From assembly GCA_026225945.1 (NCBI GenBank), contig JAMJFZ010001816.1:7956001-8020000 (forward strand): a DNA stretch of 64,000 nucleotides, written 5' to 3'. Below the pieces are notes generated by a model that was not told the DNA's origin, did no database searches, and saw only the letters and a program-made list of their open reading frames with translations. Each line of letters starts with the position of its first letter. The stretch's first letter is position 1. The stretch comes from Cricetomys ansorgei. Its lineage: Eukaryota > Chordata > Mammalia > Rodentia > Nesomyidae. Below are positions 1 through 11,264 of this stretch, piece by piece. The translations under genes were made by a program, and so were the position numbers.

Positions 1-640
1 TAAATCATAAGAAGGTCTGCTTAGTTTAGGTCAAATATTGAGGGACTCCTGATATGTCCTTGTTAAGCTGGGTGGAAGCAAACATCCCCTCACTCTCCAG
101 GGCAAAGAAAGCTCACAATAATACCTCTTGTTCCTTATCTCTGCTTTCAGTGAGGTGTCACCACACGTAGACGCTGGAATGTGCCACTTCCTTGCTGGGC
201 ATTCAAGGCAGATCTGTCAGTTACTTGACGGCTGGCTTTCCTGTTGTTTGAGGGTCATGGACGACTTATAAGTGGTAACTCATTTAATCAATGGGTCGTG
301 TTTTCTTAATGTGTTTCAAATGTGACAGAAATTCACTTCATAAAAATATCAGGAGAAGATCTGGAAGTCTGCTCGATCGACTTGCCCTTTCCTCTCACTC
401 TAGAGACCCTTGGGTCATCAGAGCTCAGGATTCTCATGGAAACCATGGTGTCGAGTTAAAGGCGTTACCCAGAGTAAGCGATGTTTTCGCAGGCTTGTTC
501 TGCCTCGTTATCTATTAAATACATCTGATTAGAACTTTTCCAAAACCACTATTTCCTCTCATTACAAAGTGTTCTGTCAAGATACCAGCATTTTTTATAA
601 TATTGACAGAGCATTTTCATTTTTCGAAGAAAAATTATTA
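1..640. other. Unique sequence, no gene seen
   Basis: No repeat family, RNA gene or convincing coding frame is visible. The only open frame here is a 75-codon plus-strand frame at 291-518 with no recognisable domain and no splice-site context. I treat it as chance. Confidence 0.6.
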
Positions 641-828
641 TGGCCAGTCATGGCAGGGCTAATGCCTGTCGGTGCTGAGAGGAACAAGGTTGAGGGAAGC
701 CGGGTGGATCGCTGGAGCTTGCTGGCCATGTTCTAGCTGAACTGGCTAGTTCCAGCTTCAGCTAGAGATCCTGTCTCAAAAAATAAAGTAGAGGTGACAG
801 AGGAAGCCATGTGAGACCAACCTCCACA
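641..828 (+). repeat. B4-type composite SINE
   Basis: The stretch reads as a diverged rodent B4 element. It has the GGTGGATCGCTGGAGCTTGC block, then the 'agctgaactgg' block, then 'gagatcctgtctcaaaaaataa' and a terminal segment ending in a CA-rich tail. B4 elements are a fusion of a tRNA-derived head and a B1-like body, copied by L1 machinery. The head is eroded. It is non-coding, and the adjoining CA tract is its expanded 3' tail. Confidence 0.75.
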
Positions 829-945
829 CACGGGTACACACACGCACACACACGCACACACACGCACACACACGCACGCACACACGCACGCGCACACACA
901 CGCACACATACGCATGCACACGCACGCGCACACGTGCACACACGT
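829..945 (+). repeat. (CA)n/(CG-interrupted) microsatellite
   Basis: About 115 bases of alternating purine-pyrimidine sequence, mainly ACAC with regular ACGC interruptions and GCGCAC/ACGTGC blocks. It is the tail of the preceding B4. The CG interruptions keep the alternation, so the tract could adopt left-handed DNA. The Cys/Val and Thr/His frames on both strands are translation artefacts. Confidence 0.9.
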
Positions 946-1432
946 ATGCCATGCCCAAAAGAGAACTATTATGTAACTGCAAAAGTTAACACCACAATCT
1001 TAGAGTGTCTTATTAACAAATCAAGTGACAGTTAGGATTAAAAGTGTCCCATATAGCAAGTTCTACATTTAGACCTCAGGAAATGTCCAGGAAGAAGTTT
1101 TGGGTAGGCATTGTTTTCGTTGATGTTGTTTGTTTGAAACAGGAGATCGTGGGTAAGCCTTGTTAAGTTATGCTTGGAAGTGTTTCTGACATGACATTAA
1201 TTAGGACCTCCTAGAGTCAACGTGATTGTTTTGGTGTAATATGACACATGTTAACATGACCAACTGGCCTAAAAATAGATACACCAATATTGCATATAAA
1301 ACATGATTTAAAAAAAAATCTTCAAATGAGAGCATTTTCCAGTTGGGTAAAATACCTTATTAACTACTTCATTATTTACAAATAAATTCATTTCCCTATA
1401 TAATTATGATTTTTTAAAAACTTACAACTTGA

Positions 1433-1601
1433 GGGCTAGAGAGATGGCTCAGTGGTTAAAAGCACTGACTGCTCTTCCAGAGGACCTGGGTTCAGTTCAC
1501 AGCACCCACACAGCAGCTCACGACTCTCTGGAAATCCAGTTCTGGGGGATCTGATGCCCTCACACCAATGTGAGTAAAATAAAATTAAATAAATTTAAAA
1601 G
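1433..1601 (+). repeat. B2/B3-family SINE with target-site duplication
   Basis: A tRNA-derived SINE opening GGGCTAGAGAGATGGCTCAG. The internal pol III A box lies around GGCTCAGTGG and a B box GGTTCAGTTC at 1489-1498. The body ends in an A/T-rich AATAAATTTAAAA tail. It is flanked by ACTTACAACTTGA (1420-1432) and ACTTACAACATGA (1602-1614), a 13-bp duplication with one mismatch. That proves insertion by L1-type target-primed reverse transcription and fixes the ends. Confidence 0.95.
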
Positions 1602-1614
1602 ACTTACAACATGA

Positions 1615-2439
1615 TACTGTGATAAAATTCATCACACTATATGGTGACCTAAAATACAATTTAAAAAAAAAAGCTTTACTGCTTTGTTACATGTCTATTA
1701 GATTCATTGTTTTATAGATTAATGGCAGGTCAAATTCTATGAAAGGCAGTTTACTGGAAACAGTGAGACACAGCTGTAGTTTGGAGGCTCTCAAGGAGTG
1801 AGAGAGAAAGACAATGCTCCAAGATAAACATAAAATAGAGCCCTATTCAGAATGTCATGGGAGTGTTAAAAGATGGCTTCTGACTCCCAGAGGCAAAGTA
1901 ACCTGCTTAGCTTTTGAAGGCCCTCATATGAGGGCCATGTCAATATCTCCCAATGACAGACTTCCCAGTGCCACTGTAGTCTATCTTCCCTCCGGGGTCA
2001 CTCATCCGAGTCTCGGTAGAGTAGCTTCTCCTATTTCAAGTTTAACAGACTCTCCCGATCGTTCCTCTGTGTAGCCAACAGAACTGAAGTCTTGTTTCTC
2101 TTCTAATGGGTGACACGGTCTATCAATTTGCATATGCGTTTAGTTACGGGCGGCGGCCTGGAAGAGCGGACATGGGAAGAAGAGGAGAGAGGTTCAGGGG
2201 GATTCTTGTGGCAGCAGGGCTGGATATTTTTCCGTTTAAATGATTTTTGGTAGAGATATTTGCCAATGCTTTCTGAGGACACAGAGGAAAAATCTGGGAA
2301 ATTTTGCTCAGGTTTTTTGTGCAGCTCTCTATGCCTCTGTACTGCTTTCACTAAAGGTCTGTGGTTAATTCCAAAGGAAGACAACAAAAGAAGTCTAAGC
2401 CCTAAAATTCAACATAATGGATAATGGTTTTTACTTAAG

Positions 2440-2440
<1 letters not shown>
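1615..2440. other. Unique sequence, no gene seen
   Basis: No repeat or RNA gene recognised. Short open frames on both strands (86 codons at 1814-2074 plus, 94 codons at 2103-2387 minus) carry no domain signature and are likely chance. Confidence 0.55.
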
Positions 2441-2485
<45 letters not shown>

Positions 2486-2497
2486 CAACAATAATAA
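2441..2497 (+). repeat. (TAA)n microsatellite
   Basis: An almost pure TAA/ATA array of about 14 units, followed by three ACA units. It ends six bases before the LTR of the copy A endogenous retroelement. Confidence 0.95.
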
Positions 2498-2502
2498 ACT
2501 AT

Positions 2503-3690
2503 TGTTGGGGAAGTTTATTTTTAGTAATGTTTAAAATGGTTTTTTGGACTATTAGGTGAGGAGCTGCCTGGGTTCTTGGCATTTTGTATTGTCTGCAGGT
2601 GTTGGATTTCTGTGGGGGAAGTTGATTGCTTAGGGTCTGCACCCCCGGAGTTCTGAATCAATAAAAAATACACTGTGGAGTACTGGCCATGACAGTAGTT
2701 TCCTCTGCTGAGGTCTGGCAGGGCTTGCACCGATGAAAATGCCTCTTCGGCATCCTTGCTGAGCCTCCAAAGCAGCAAACAACTTCAAATGGCGTACCAA
2801 CGTGGGGCATTGACATCACGCCAACTCATCCAGTGTGGACACATGGAAGAACAAGAAAAAGAAACTCCAGACTTCAAAGTCCAGTAAAGTATGCTCAGAG
2901 AAGCTACCAGAGGATAGAGATTAAGGTATTAATTGAAGGCTCCTGGAGGAAGAGGAGAGAGAGAAAGGAAATAAGCCTCCATGGAGAGAAAAGGCTGTGA
3001 AATTAATAAATAAACGAGGAAAAAAGCTCCGAGGTGAGAGCCGCAGAATGGTGGCCCTCAGAGATAAAGAATTCAGCTGGGAGCAGGAAAAAGCAAGGTT
3101 CTTACTGCTTTTCCTGGTCATGGAGCCAGCGCTTCTTCCTGCCACTGGTGATACCGTATTGTTTCACAAACTGACTTTTCGGATATCTGAGTTTTTTTGT
3201 GTGTGAAGCTCAAGCTGTTGTGTTAGAGATCTATGAAGAAGGGTATATATTTCCCCTTAGTGGTGGTGAAAAGGAATGCCAAACTGCCAGAATGTTTCAA
3301 CTGGAGATTCTTCCCACTGTCCCAGGACACCCCGCTGTTGTGGAAGCTGCAGCCAGGAATAAAAAAGCCACTTAATTAAACTGACCAGTTCTTTTTTCTG
3401 CAAACCTGACTAAGAGAAAGACAAGCAGTCCAGGCACTGGTGATGGTGATAAGAACTCCATCTATGAGGGGACCCTTCCTGCAGACAAAAAAAATCTTGT
3501 GCTGGCAGCCGAACTTAGAACTGTGTTACCAGGTGATGCTGGTTTTGAAGGCATGTAGGGATCATGGAGAACAACTGAGGCTTGGCACTGTGAGAGGCCA
3601 AGAGTGGCCGTTGATAAAAGTACAGCCTCATTAGTAGTTGAAGGCCCACGTGTAAATAATGAAGCATGAGAAAGGAGCACAATCAGCAAG
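2503..3690 (+). mobile_element. ERVK-like LTR element, copy A: 5' LTR plus truncated internal region
   Basis: Its sequence is collinear with the fuller copy B at 12579-14377. The LTR runs 2503-2787, from TGTTGGGGAAG to ...AACTTCA, and contains AATAAA at 2660. After two A residues comes a primer-binding site at 2790-2808. Internal blocks shared with copy B include 'aatgccaaactgccagaatgt' near 3277 and 'gaggcttggcactgtgagagg' near 3578. No second LTR is found and homology stops near 3690, so the 3' half is missing. No gag, pol or env frame is visible. Copy A carries about 300 bases (roughly 2925-3235) absent from copy B. It is an old endogenous, non-coding element. Confidence 0.85.
2790..2808 (+). 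promoter_or_regulatory. Retroelement primer-binding site (tRNA-Lys1,2 type)
   Basis: TGGCGTACCAACGTGGGGC differs at two positions from the sequence complementary to the 3' end of tRNA-Lys1,2 (TGGCGCCCAACGTGGGGC type). It starts two bases after the LTR end, where a primer site belongs. This supports a class II (betaretrovirus-like/ERVK) assignment. Confidence 0.8.
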
Positions 3691-4914
3691 GCACAGTTCC
3701 AATCTGTCTGTCCCTTCAGGTGGGGTAGTGTAGGGGTAAAGTAAAGCGATAAGAAGGGAAATGAACTTCCACACGACCATTTAAGAGGATGGCTTGTAAT
3801 TCAAAGTTCATTTATAACTTTCATGGGGGCAGTAATTTAGATAAGAAAAATCAATTTCTGTCTGGGCCCTTCCCGGTAGTCTGTCTGCGCTGGAGTTCTG
3901 CCGGAGAGGGAGTTACTGCTGCTTCCTCTAAAACTGCTGCTCTTCAGAGAAACCTGAATCCTGGGACCCCACTCAGGATGACGAATGGGAAAAGTAAGAA
4001 AACACTGCAGCCACAAGCAAGGGTGTGTGTATCAGATGTCTTTCATGGACCAAGAGTCACGGTCAAGTCATAAGAGGGGAAAGACTTGAACAGAGAGTGA
4101 AGCGAGCTAGGAGGAAGAATAGAGAAATAACGGAAGATTGACAGCTGGACATGGGTCAGGGCTTGGGTTCCAGAAGGGGCAGACAGCCTGTCAAGGCTGT
4201 TATGGTTACCCCTCAAGGGACAAAGTCCACATTCTCCTCTTGTTTCTGTGATTACATGAAATGTGTGGCTGACCTGGTGCTTTAGATAGACAAAACTTTC
4301 AGAATTATAAAATAGAGAGTGTCTTCTTGTATAGAAGCACTGATTGGCTCCTTCATGGTAGGAGAAGCAAACGAAAGACAGAACAACTCTTAGGGTCTCG
4401 TTTCTCCTTAGTATCCATGGGAAGATTAAGGTTCGAATTGTAGAATGGATACACCAAACTTGATTGTGTTGCCTTGCTCCCTCTACTTGATATCCTTGAA
4501 CCACAGAGAGGGTGAATTCCTTAAACTCCATGTTAACCTCCGCATTATGGAGGATAGGTACATGGGTCAAAACCATAATCAGGTTCTCAGATTGTCTGTC
4601 CCCTAGCCAATTTAAAATCTAATCTTTGTGTTCTATTTGGCGCCGTCTTTTACCCACAACTGTCCTCGCTCAATACATCTACTTTTGTAGTTTTCCAAGT
4701 TTTCACTAATGTCTCTATTGACCTCTAAGACTTGACCTCCTCAGCAAACTCCAAACCCAGTTGTTCAGCTAACTAGCCCCTGGATGTTTTTATTTGCATG
4801 TTCTAGGTACACATGACACTGCATGTCCTCATCTGAACATTTTATCTCGCCTCTCATAACTCCTCCGGCCACCACCATCCACAGGCCTTCACAGCGTATC
4901 CCTATGCTTGGTTC
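3691..4914. other. Unique sequence, no gene seen
   Basis: No recognised repeat. A 177-codon minus-strand frame (4043-4576) is among the longest outside repeats, but it lacks domains, a compositional signature and a Kozak context. One or two frames of this length are expected by chance in 64 kb. Confidence 0.5.
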
Positions 4915-5283
4915 ATTGGTTTTTGTGAACTTGACACAAACCCAGACATACCTAGAAAGAGGCAATTTTAATGGAGGAGATGCCTCTGTAAGAGTAGCCT
5001 GTAGGCAAACCTGTGGAATATTCTCTTGATTAATGATTGATATAGTAAGACCCAACCCAATGTGGTCAGTGCCCCCCTGGGTGGGCGGTCCTGAATGTCA
5101 TAAGAAGCAGGTTGAGTAAGCCAGTAAGAAGTACTCTTTAATGTCTTTTGCTTCAGTTCCGGTCTCTAGGCTCTTACCTTGGCTTCCTCCAATGACTCTG
5201 ACTCAGGAGCTATAGGTGGCAATAAACTCTTTTCACCTCAAGTTGCTTTTGGCTGTGGTATTTTATCATAGCAAAGGACACTT
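4915..5283 (+). repeat. Rodent interspersed repeat (medium-reiteration type)
   Basis: It carries motifs of a very common rodent repeat: 'gaacttgacacaaac', 'attctcttgattaatgattga', 'cccaacccaatgtgg', 'cataagaagcaggttgagtaagccagtaa' in spirit, 'caataaactcttttc', and the closing 'tggtattttatcatagcaaaggacac'. A related partial copy lies at 47168-47440. I cannot name the family with certainty. It splits an older L2-like context at about 4914/5284. Confidence 0.7.
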
Positions 5284-5429
5284 CATAAGGCCATCCCCTC
5301 AGTCCCCACTCACATTCAGTTTTCAGGTATACCCAGAAGCGTCTGTCATACTTGGTCCCTCCTCTGTATCCCTCTGTCACTCCATCGTCCGGGTCTTTCT
5401 CTCTTGCTTAGATTCTTACGAGCACATTT

Positions 5430-5965
5430 TAAATGATCTTGTCAAGGTCAGACTTGTTATCACCAGTACACCCACTCTGCTTCTCAAGCTATTCCATTGC
5501 CAAACCTTTGTTGTTACCCATGGTCTGAGACAAAGCCCAAATTCGGACATTCGGACACTATATATATATATATCCAGCATCTCTCTCTGGCTCGTATGGT
5601 GCCATGTCTTACCATGCTTTATGCTCTAGCTAATGCACATCTTCCTGTTCTCTAAGGATGCCATTTTATCTCATATGCCTGCTGTTGCAAAGTCCAAAAG
5701 AAATAATTCTATATTATCAAGTTACACATTCTCCTATCTGTGTTGCTAATCCTCTGCCCTGAGCTCTTCTACTTCTCAAACAACCCATCCCAGGAAGAGT
5801 TAAGGCTTTTTTTTTGTCGTTGTTGTATGAATATTTCATGTTCTTCTGTAAATACTTGTTTCTAATTCAGCTTTATGCACTGTGTGGGCTCCTAGAGACA
5901 CTGAAGTTTCTATGCCCAATGCCTGGCGTACAGTAGGTTCTCGGTGCTGAAGGCATGAATGTGGA
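5430..5965 (+). repeat. Ancient L2 LINE relic
   Basis: Diverged but ordered L2 3'-region motifs. The segment 'caaagcccaaattc' stands for the usual 'aaagtccaaa' block, then the 'tctggctcgtatggtgccatgtcttacca' block follows. The terminal 'ccaatgcctggcgtacagtagg' is the usual L2 3' end. A short (TA)n tract at 5558-5573 interrupts it. It is non-coding and predates the rodent radiation. Confidence 0.6.
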
Positions 5966-7500
5966 GACTTGCAAAGAATTGAACAATCATATAGCTTGGC
6001 TTACCAATTTGGCTGATTATGACATTGTTCTCCACTAGAACTGAGTCATAGAGACGAGTCTGGGCTAGGGGACAGGTGTTTTGACTCAGTTGAAGGCGCT
6101 TTACAGTGAATAGTGCAGTAAGGTTCAGGAGATGGTTTTCTATGGAGGAAACTTTAAGTTTTAACAAAAGGATAATGTGAAGAGGACAGTGGAATTTATT
6201 GTTTAAAAAGAAAGAAGAGCAACGAACACCCCCAGGAGTTATGCTCATCATTTATATACTCCAGGTGCCTTTTAGGTATTTTGCTAAGGGGAGAGTTAAG
6301 TCCAGTCAGAGAGAAGGGGTCTAAGTGGCGACATTGAAATAGGCTTACTGATGAACACTGAATACTTTAGAAATATTTCTTCTCTCGTACTTGAGAGCAA
6401 TAGAGATGAGGAAATGCCATCAGGGATCCGCATTCTCAGGGGGATTGACAGTGGCAGGAATGGGAAGCAGCTCTTCATTTTTCTGGGCTCCCCATGTGAT
6501 TGGAAATAGCCACTTCTGGAGGAAGTTTTCATGAAAAGGTTAGGTGCATAAAACTAATGAGGTCTGGACACGAAAACCAAGATTACCATTTCCTTTTTGA
6601 AAGAAGATGCTAAGAGGACACACCTTTGGGATGGAGAAGACAAATGTGGGGTACTCCCTTTATGTAATGTGAATACAACTGCAAATGAGAGTCACTTGGT
6701 AGAGAAATAATTACTCTAATAAAATCTGTCATTGGGTGTGCCTACGTCACCTTCCTAGACTGGGAGAGGGTGCAGGTTCCATGAGAGAAATGTATTTCTT
6801 TTTAAGAGACAGGTGTTAGGAATAAAAAGTATAGTTTAAGTACCATTGAAGAACGAATGTCAGACCCATCTGCTCAGTGGTTGAGAGTAAGAGTTGGCGA
6901 GCTCACAGCAGGCAAGCAGCTGCTACTCTCTGGGAAGATAGGTAGGAGCTGCCTCTGGAGATGCCAGGAAGGGCAGTGCTGAGACTGCCAGAGAGAGGTC
7001 AGTCTGAGCCACTGAGCCCTGAAGAGGCCAACTGACTCTTACTGAGCCGAGGATGGAAAAGAGGACTGGAACAGTAGAGAGTGATGTTTCTAAAGAATTG
7101 CCATTGGGGGGGGGGGAGAAAAAACCTTAGAATAGATTTTTAAGTAAGGTGATGGAAGAATTATAGTTAGCTTCCACATGGTCTTGCTTTATAACAAAAG
7201 TTTATGTGTGTTTCCTAAAACCCTTACCACCGATTCTGAGAACTGAAGCAAGTTTCCTTTCCTTTCTCTCAACGGCTTGCATGTGTGGACCGCCACCTTC
7301 TTCCTGATTTTGCAGAACCTGAGTGGACCTCATGTAGGGTCTGTGCATGTCCCCAACAAACCCATCAATTCTCAAGGTCAAGAACCCCTCCCCCCATCCA
7401 CATTCTAAATGTGTTTGCTTTCCTTTTCTTTAGTAGTTTTCTGTGTACTTTTAGGGATTTGACAAAATAATGCATTGATATTCTAAGCAACTGGTTGGAA
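5966..7500. other. Unique sequence, no gene seen
   Basis: No repeat family recognised over about 1.5 kb except an 11-base G run at 7106-7116. Open frames (113 codons at 5910-6251 minus, 78 codons at 6296-6532 minus) have no recognisable features. Confidence 0.5.
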
Positions 7501-7503
7501 ATA

Positions 7504-7818
7504 CAGTCATCTCTCAGAATCCATGGGGAATGGTCTTTAGCATCCTCTAGGACACCAAAATCCAACGATGTTTAGGTATCCTATATAAAATGTCACAGTC
7601 TTTATATGAAAGCTACCCACACATCTTTCTGAATGCTATAAGTCACTCCTTGATTAGTTGTAATACATTGCATAGAGCAAATCCTTGTATTATTTAGGGA
7701 TGATGATGAAAATAGAAAATAATGTCTGTGTATGTTCAATTCAGGAGTGATGTCTTCATTTTATTTTTTTAAAAAATCTGTAGTTAGTTGGCTCTGCAGA
7801 TATGGCCCATAGATACTA
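7504..7818 (+). mobile_element. Tigger-type (MER2-like) DNA transposon relic
   Basis: It starts with a TA dinucleotide followed by CAGTCATCTCTCAGAATCC. Next come 'gacaccaaaatccaacgatg', 'tcctatataaaatg', and 'ttgtattatttagggatgatga'. All are in the order of the non-autonomous MER2/Tigger element of mammals. The right end ('gatatggcccatagatacta') is a decayed inverted repeat next to TA. No transposase is present. These elements died before placental orders diverged. Confidence 0.75.
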
Positions 7819-8598
7819 TACATTATTTTATCACAGAGTGACTCCAGTTGTTCAGGTGGTGCGGGGGTCACACTGGTAGATGCTTTGGGAATATAACCTG
7901 GTGATACGTTAGGACAGGAGGACTTTCTGAAACATTGTGAAAATGCCAAACTCCAGTGTCTTATAATAAGACAATGCATGAACTATGTGGGGATAGCTTA
8001 CATGGAAAACCCCAGTCAAAAGCAAAATATTAGTATTCCTGTCATTGTAAAGTCCCGGGACAGGGAGCACTGAGGAATTTGCAACTGAATATCCTTCTCC
8101 AGGCCCTTTAGCACCTTCTAATGATTTCAAACATCAGGGACTAGGCCACAGTTTGCTGAAGGGATAAGTGTTTGAGAGGCAATGAAGTTTACTTGAAGAA
8201 TTTAGAGACCAATTTTATTTGAAGTACAGTGTGAATGGACCCACAGTCCTGAGGATCCTTCTGGGCCTGTTTAAATAGTGGCTCCAATTTCCTTTTTGAA
8301 CAGTTCTACATGTCAGCCAGCGAGGGTTACAAATGCTGATCTGTGCTGTGTGAAGCCTTCTTCTGGGACAGGGCATGGTGCGAACTCCTTGCAACCTAAT
8401 CCTTTAAGCACGGACTCAATTCACACACCTGCAATGAAGTCTTTCTTGACAACTCCAGTCTCCAGTCCCTCCTTCCAACTGAACACATATGCACCGGTTG
8501 AGGTTGGACTATTGATCTGGCCTCTCAAGTGTGTGTAGCAAGCTGGAGAATCCTGTCCACGGAGATTCTGGGCACTGCTGCTGCCTGAGAGACGATAT
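7819..8598. other. Unique sequence, no gene seen
   Basis: No repeat or gene recognised. The 86-codon frame at 8278-8538 (plus) has no domain signature. Confidence 0.5.
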
Positions 8599-8712
8599 CA
8601 CATATTTATTGTCTTCCTGTTATGAGGCAGGCACCATTCGATATCTGGCTACTTAGCAGTGAATAAGGCAGACAAACATCCTGGTTGGGGAGACAGACAA
8701 TGAATACCAGAC
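8599..8712 (+). repeat. L2 3'-end relic
   Basis: The order 'tatttattgtcttcctgttatgaggcaggcacc', 'agcagtgaataaggcagacaaacatcc' and 'ggggagacagacaatgaata' matches the well-known mammalian L2-type tail. The copy is old and non-coding. Confidence 0.6.
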
Positions 8713-10128
8713 AAGTAAAGTGGAGGCAGATGACATAATGGCAAACATCATTAGAGCCTGGGAGAAGGAAGAACAGGCGCATAGGCTGCGTCGTGACTTT
8801 GTCCAGCTTTTAGGAGGGTCACACAGGTGGAGCTTAGTATCCCGAAGTGAGCTGCTGGTGACCACGGCTCAGGAGTGTGGATTTGCCATAGGATGAGTGT
8901 TGTGGATGGGATACCAAATCCCAGCACCATTTTTTCCCCATGTTGCTTTCCTTGGGGATGTGGGGCAAAGCTCAGGCCATAAACTACCATATGCAACATC
9001 TAGTTATTCACTATTGCCAGTGTAGTAACGAATCCAGGAACAGGGTTCTGCAATAAAACAATTGGTTCAGAAGAGTTTCTTAACTTGTTTTGTGTCGTGA
9101 TGCTTTTGACAGTGGGCGGGAGCTTCTAGAGTTCTTTTCTGAGTAACCGTGCATAAACATAGCACATGAGCTTACCATGGAAGCTAACAATAACAAGTAC
9201 AGTCTACAGTATTCTGAGCTCAAGGCTGATAATCACTAGAAGACTAAAGAGCTATGTTTGTTTGTTTTTGCTTTCTTTTCCGCTATCAGAAATATTACGG
9301 AGCAGAACCAAGCTTCTGGAACCGGAGATCTTGTTCTACAGTATAGAACAGAGTGAGCATTAGTAATGAGCAAAGCACATTCGACACTGGGGAAAGAGAC
9401 GACAGTAAGTCTTCTGGGTTTACCTATAGATGAAGTTGGACACAAGTTTAATGCAGTTTGTCAAAGAGAGACTCAGAGAGTAATTGACCATTCACTGGTT
9501 TGGTTTCCTTTGGTGAGTTTTGGGACGTTAGGTCAGCACTACTAGAGGGCAATCAACTTACCTGTATAATGACCATGGTATCGACAGAGAAGTGGACTGA
9601 GAGGCTCAGACAGACTGAATCTACCTGGAGCCAATGCACCTGGATCCTGGCCAGTCAGCCTAAAGATGCCTCTAGGCATGAGGCAAACAGGGGGCATAGA
9701 TGAAGCTACAATGGGGGAGCAAGCATCCACGGTCAGGGCTACATGCTGTGGTAAAGCATCAGAGGTAGAAGGCTCTAGGCTAACCGTGAAGCTCAATTCT
9801 CACTGGATTCCTGCCAAACAATAGTTGTCTAGAAACCAGCCTAGTCTTTCCCAAAAAGTTATACTATGGAATAAAGCTCCAACATTGGTTTTCAGATAAC
9901 AACCCACCCAGACAATTTCTGATTCTCAGAGCTACGAGAAGGCCATGGTAGCATTGCTGGACCAGGTAACTCGCTCTCTCCTTCCTGTTCCTGTCGCATA
10001 CGGTCCGTCAACTGAACATGCACCACGAGGGCTTCCCCCTCAACACAGCCAAGGTTGATCTTATCATGTACCTTCTTCCCTTTGGGGTTTGTGATAAATG
10101 ACTTTCTTTCCCAAGTTGCATTAATTAA
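8713..10128. other. Mostly unique; possible DNA-transposon relic at 9050-9235
   Basis: Around 9050-9130, 'agagtttcttaacttgttttgtgtcgtgatgcttttgacagtggg' style sequence resembles an old mammalian DNA-transposon relic ('tttcttaacc...gtcatggacccctttggcag'), but I cannot name it. The rest holds nothing I recognise. A weak CTCF-like core (ACAGGGGGCAT) occurs near 9687. Confidence 0.4.
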
Positions 10129-10163
10129 AAAAACAAAAACAAACAAACAAACAAACAAACAAA
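10129..10163 (+). repeat. (CAAA)n microsatellite
   Basis: A run of seven to eight AAAC/CAAA units following a short A-rich stretch. Confidence 0.9.
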
Positions 10164-10463
10164 CAGAACAATGGACTTTTCTTAAACTTCTTTACATTGG
10201 AGGCTCACTACATGTAAGCATCATGGGAACTCCATGATGCCGGCATGCAAATCAGATCACTTCTTTCCTTGTTGAAGAACAACAGCTTTTCAGCAGGACA
10301 TTGTTACCTCAGCTTTAGATATCTCCCCAAACCGTGGGGCAGAGCTTCTAAGTTCTGGAGTCTGTGTTGGTCTTTCTCCATTAAAATTCTCAGTTCTCAT
10401 CCCTGGTTAAACACCCTCTCCTTCCAGAAATACAAAGCATCTCCATGATGTTTAGGACTTTCT
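10164..10463. other. Unique sequence, no gene seen
   Basis: About 300 bases with no recognisable repeat, RNA gene or coding signature. Confidence 0.5.
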
Positions 10464-10544
10464 ATGTTAATTAATCCATTTTTATGTTAATGAATCAACT
10501 GTCTATGTTAATTAATCTACTTTTATGTTAATTAATCTACTTTT
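10464..10544 (+). repeat. 20-bp minisatellite, four units, TTAATTAAT core
   Basis: Four consecutive units start at 10464, 10484, 10505 and 10525. Each begins ATGTTAAT and ends in a pyrimidine-rich 'ctacttttt'-like spacer. Units 1, 3 and 4 contain TTAATTAAT; unit 2 has TTAATGAAT. The TAATTA core is the general homeodomain recognition sequence, repeated about every two helical turns. It may be only a tandem duplication. Confidence 0.85.
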
Positions 10545-11128
10545 TCCTGTTTACAGGTTATATTTTCCTAGCTTCTTTGCATGAGTGCTTACTTTTTGTT
10601 AGAGACCAACTATTACGAACTTTTTAATGTTAGGTGTTGGATGTTTTCTTGTTCATTAAATCTTCAGGGGCTTTGTTCTGCGGTGTGATTAGACTAGCAT
10701 CAGTCTCTCAGGCAGGTCTGGCGCAGCCCCTACTCTGCCTGATTCAGTACCCCCGCTAAGGGGTGTGAAGGTGTCTAATGTTCTTTGTGTTTGTTATCAA
10801 GTATTCTCACTCTGGCTTGTGAGAAGTCAGGCTGCTCTTAGCTCTGGCAGATGCTCCTGCTCTGGAGTGGTAGTGACCCTATTCCTTGGTGCTCAGGGGA
10901 GCCAGGCCCACTCTAGATTTCTAAGCTCACTCTCTCTCTCTCATCTGTGAGAGATGAGATCAAGTGCTGCTAATTTTAGCAGCCATAGCCTTCCGACTTT
11001 AAGCTTTACCTTACTCAGACACGCCGCAGACTGTTTTCAGGTTCCTGCCTCTCTGCCACACTAGAAAATTCTTAGGTTTGAGGCAGAAGCCATTGATTTG
11101 TGGAGCTCATTCACTGTCATTCATTGTT
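10545..11128. other. Unique sequence, no gene seen
   Basis: No recognised repeat apart from a short (TC)n at about 10929-10940. No coding signature. Confidence 0.5.
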
Positions 11129-11176
11129 TTCCTTTTTCCTTTCTTCTTCCTCCCTCCCTCCCTCCTTCCCTCCCTC

Positions 11177-11208
<32 letters not shown>

Positions 11209-11264
11209 TTTCTTTCTTTCTTTCTTTCTTCCTTTCTTTCTTTCTTTCTTCTTTCTTCTTTTCA
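11129..11264 (+). repeat. Polypyrimidine (CTTT)n/(CCCT)n tract
   Basis: About 135 bases, nearly all C and T: a TCCC-rich block followed by many CTTT units with TTC and TTTTT interruptions. All three plus frames are open because the tract lacks stop codons, which explains three overlapping Phe/Leu/Ser frames. Such mirror-repeat tracts can form triplex DNA. Confidence 0.95.

Noticed and set aside
1433..1601. tRNA gene because of A- and B-box sequences
   Set aside because: The boxes belong to a B2-type SINE with duplication flanks and an A/T tail; no cloverleaf.
4043..4576. 177-codon minus-strand open frame outside repeats
   Set aside because: No recognisable domain, signal, repeat or homology; a frame of this length is expected by chance once or so in 64 kb on six frames.
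9680..9695. CTCF-like ACAGGGGGCAT
   Set aside because: Two or more core positions mismatch; much weaker than the 15931 site.
10464..10544. CRISPR-like array because of regular repeats
   Set aside because: Units are contiguous 20-bp tandem copies without variable spacers, in a mammalian genome.
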